Positions 61,192 to 64,000 of a stretch of DNA of 64,000 nt are shown here, piece after piece (positions within the stretch are counted from its first letter, which is position 1; each line of letters starts with the position of its first letter). The stretch is from Cyanoderma ruficeps. Taxonomy: Eukaryota; Chordata; Aves; Passeriformes; Timaliidae. The stretch lies in NCBI GenBank assembly GCA_008694505.1, contig VZDJ01000623.1:2042442-2106441 (forward strand), in the 5' to 3' direction. The position numbers were made by a program, and so were the translations under genes. The notes beneath the pieces were generated by a model, which worked only from the letters and a program-made list of their open reading frames with translations, was not told the origin of the DNA and searched no databases.

Positions 61192-64000
61192 ATCCTGATA
61201 CTTATTAAGAGAAAAGAGGGAGGAAAACTTCAGTAATACATTTGAGATGGATATAGACATTTTTGAGTGTCTACTCCTATCCAAGGTGTTTTGCTTATCC
61301 CTACTCAAAGAGCTTCAGTTTTTGGGGCTGAGAAGTGGTGAGGGCAAGTAGTCAGATACCAAGGGCATCATTGGGAATTGATAGTGGGGGTTTCTTCTTC
61401 CTTTTTAGCCATTATGAACATGATATTGATGGTTTCCTAATCCTTATTCTGGGTTCTACTTCTGTGTGTTTTAATGGGGGTGTTCTTTTATGTTTTCTAA
61501 CGTTCCTTTACACCTTGCCTATTGTCCCTTGGATTGCAGCACCACCCATCCAGTATGTATGTGACGTCTTTCATATCTTGGATACTTTTCCTGTCCTACT
61601 CTAAACCCACAGATTTGCATTTTGTTAGGCAGCTGTAGGGAAATTTTTATAGCCCTGGGGTCTTGAGTGTCAGGCTGTGCCCTGTCTAATATCTGCTCGT
61701 GCCCCCACTGCTCTGCACTGTACCTTGTGCAGCCTCTTCAGAGTTCTCTGTTGTGATACCAGGTCTGTGTTCCTCTGCACTCTGTTGGCACCTTGAGATC
61801 ATAAATATTTCATCCTGTGCAGAGTAACTGCGTGTTACTACTGTCTGTATAAAAAGTGCACATAAACCACATCATTATGCAAAGACAAGCAAAAGCAAAA
61901 TGTATTAGGCAATAGCCACCTGGCCATTAAGAAAATTGCTGCTGCAGCTAAAGCAGCTGAAATGAAGCTCCAGGTTGGGCAATACAAGCAAGACAGACGT
62001 GGCTGGGGCTGAGGATGTGCAGGCTCAGCACAAAGTCTGTGTCCTATTGGTGGCATCACTGGGCTACAGGACATCAATGAGATCACTGTTTGGGTGTGCC
62101 CTTACTGGGTGGGTGACACGGGATGTCCTTTCTGGTCTTGGGTTTGTAGCAAGACCTTAAACTGTTGAAATAGAAAGGGAGTGTTTTGCCTTTACAGAGC
62201 AGGTGTATGTTGGTGTAGCATTAGCAGGCAAGTTGAACAGAAAACAAGAAATTTTATCTAACTGAGGGAGATAATTGCTATCATTATTCCAAGCCATATG
62301 TATTCTATTCATCTTCATGATATTGCTGTGACAAAGCTGTTATCCTCCTTTACAGATAGAATATTTATCTACAGTTGCCCTAGGATGCCACTGTAGTCAA
62401 TGGAAAGACATTTCTCCCTCAATTTTAGTCCACCTGAAGTCTGAATTGCCCTCTAAAATGATTATTTCTCTTCGCGGACTAAACAGGAAATCCCACACAC
62501 ATAAATTTAATAAATCTGAGCCAAAGAGATTAGAGATTTGTCTGAAGCAGATGAGTTTCAGAGCCTGTGCTTTCACAGCTGTTACTAGTAACTAGCTTAG
62601 CTTAAATTTATTTCATATATAGAATATATAGGTGACTGCTATAGTTTAGATTGTACTGTTGTTATGCATCAAATGAGACATGTCCAAATGGCCGAGCGTG
62701 GAATTCAATTTTCATATTTTGGATGAGAAGATAACGCCCTAATCAGGTCTTGTCTATCTAATGCTCTCAGTGGCACTACTCAATTCTTTTCAGTTTGGCT
62801 ACCACTCCAAACTGTTAAACCATCTGCTGATAGCAGCCGAAAAGATGACAATATAATAAATTACTAGAAAAAGTTAAGATGCCTAACATCTGCTCTCCAC
62901 CAAGCTCGAGCATCTTCCCTGAATTGATGTTCTGTCATCTCCTGACACAGCCAGGGAAGATGCCTGCTCTGAAGCTGTTGCAAATTTAAATCATTTGCAG
63001 CTGGACCTACATTCCAGGCATCCATCCTAGGCCTAAATAGGAAATAACAATAGAGAAGGGAGAAGACAAAGGCAGGAGAACACATAGTTTCTCAAAATAC
63101 CTTAAGAAGTTCCTGGCCAGGTAAAGGCCTCTGTCTACTCATTATTCATTATGATTAATGAAGAAATACCTAATGATGGCAAGCAGAATTTTGCAAGACG
63201 AAAATAGAAACTGCTGCCTCTTCAAAACCACATGATCGTCTGTCCTGGAACTATGCTGTGCATAATGTTTTAATCAAATAACAGTTTATTCCATAGCAAT
63301 GGACCACATTGGTTAGTGTAAACAGAATGCAAATGTATTCTAGATAAGATTATGTAGCTCCAAAGGTGCTGGTAGGCAGACACTGTTGAGAAAATATACA
63401 CATAATATTTATTTAAAACGTTCCTGGAGCCTCCTTTGGTGTTATTAGTCTGTCATGAAAATCTGCAAACACGTACTTATCAGCAACTCACTGCAAAACA
63501 TTAGGCAGTTAGTGAAGTCAAATATAGAGGGTGGATGCCATAGCAGAGAATAGTTAATGGTTGAGCTGTGACTTAACTTACATCCAAGTGCAAACATAAT
63601 TAAATTAGAAAAAGTCCTGAACCAAATGTAGGAGGTATAGCCTGCCTGGAATGCAAAGATGAACCTGGATCCCATCCTACTGCTTCACTTTCCTGAAGGA
63701 ACTGGAGGAAATAGGAGTCCAGAGCTGAATCCAAACAAACTAGTGCCACAATGTTCTGTTCATGATTGTGCTACAAACTTACACAAAAGTAGCTGATCTA
63801 AGAGAAAAGACTTAGGGACTAGAAAGTTTGGTGTGCATTAATTTGGGAGATTTGCCTCACATTAACGAAACCCAAGTTGTTTTCTAGTTTCCTTTTCTAA
63901 GTATTTTCAAGTCTAGAAGCATCCTCTTAAGACATGATTTCTCTAAGCAGAATAATTGATTTCTTCTCTGTTCCTAATGTCTCTCACATCCACAGCCCTA

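Larger units (their letters stand above)
42813..64000 (+). other. CELF2: CELF2 intron, distal part of window
   Basis: More than 21 kb without a supported gene or recognisable transposon. Simple repeats are listed separately. GC-richer unexplained patches lie near 45000-46300, 50200-52100 and 55450-56000. They have overlapping short open frames on both strands but no domain and no splice-framed exon. The stretch from about 57.9 to 60.7 kb contains AT-rich, repeat-free blocks with TAATTA- and ATTGT-type words that look like candidate conserved non-coding DNA. The shared CELF2 exon, expected to begin T-AAT-GGC, was not found. Confidence 0.6.

Noticed and set aside
1..64000. tRNA, rRNA, snoRNA, CRISPR arrays or a multi-gene defence or biosynthetic system
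   Set aside because: No cloverleaf, box C/D or H/ACA signature, regularly spaced repeat array or gene cluster could be recognised. The content is that of a vertebrate intron and promoter region.

Overview
The window looks like nuclear genomic DNA from a bird, most likely a songbird. Three CR1 non-LTR retrotransposon fragments are present. There is also a solo LTR that resembles a family I recall from passerine genomes. There is one compact CpG island, long AT-rich non-coding stretches with mononucleotide runs and short microsatellites, and no bacterial-type gene packing.

The only protein-coding sequence I can support is the 5' end of CELF2, on the + strand. CELF2 (CUGBP Elav-like family member 2) is an RNA-binding splicing and mRNA-stability regulator. 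Two alternative first coding exons are visible. Exon 1a (ATG 4081, donor after 4187) encodes the MFERTSEL.../MRCPKSAV... amino terminus. Exon 1b (ATG 18171, donor after 18244) encodes the MTSSFKLDFLPEMMV... amino terminus and sits in a CpG island at about 17590-18660. Both end in the same codon phase (two bases into a codon), as needed to splice to one shared exon. That exon, which carries the start of the common protein with its RRM domains, is not in the window and must lie beyond 64000.

Layout: 1-3.5 kb is upstream or intronic non-coding DNA. 3.7-4.19 kb holds exon 1a and its leader. 4.19-17.3 kb is non-coding and contains a CR1 fragment at 7345-8008. 17.3-18.7 kb holds the exon 1b promoter, leader and exon. 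18.25-64 kb is intron. Within it are a small CpG-dense patch with perfect palindromes (20698-20765), a CR1 fragment at 34720-35095, a minus-strand solo LTR at 36195-36671 and a minus-strand CR1 fragment at 42512-42812.

The points most worth following up are translational and transcriptional. Exon 1a has a weak first start and a better second in-frame start. Exon 1b's leader holds a strong-context upstream ORF that overlaps the main start, plus a start-stop element. The intronic CpG patch could be a further regulatory element. I found no RNA gene, no CRISPR array and no sign of a novel multi-gene system. Apart from the CR1-derived ORFs, the remaining open reading frames are short, unsupported and best treated as chance. 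Family comparisons rest on memory, since no search could be run.
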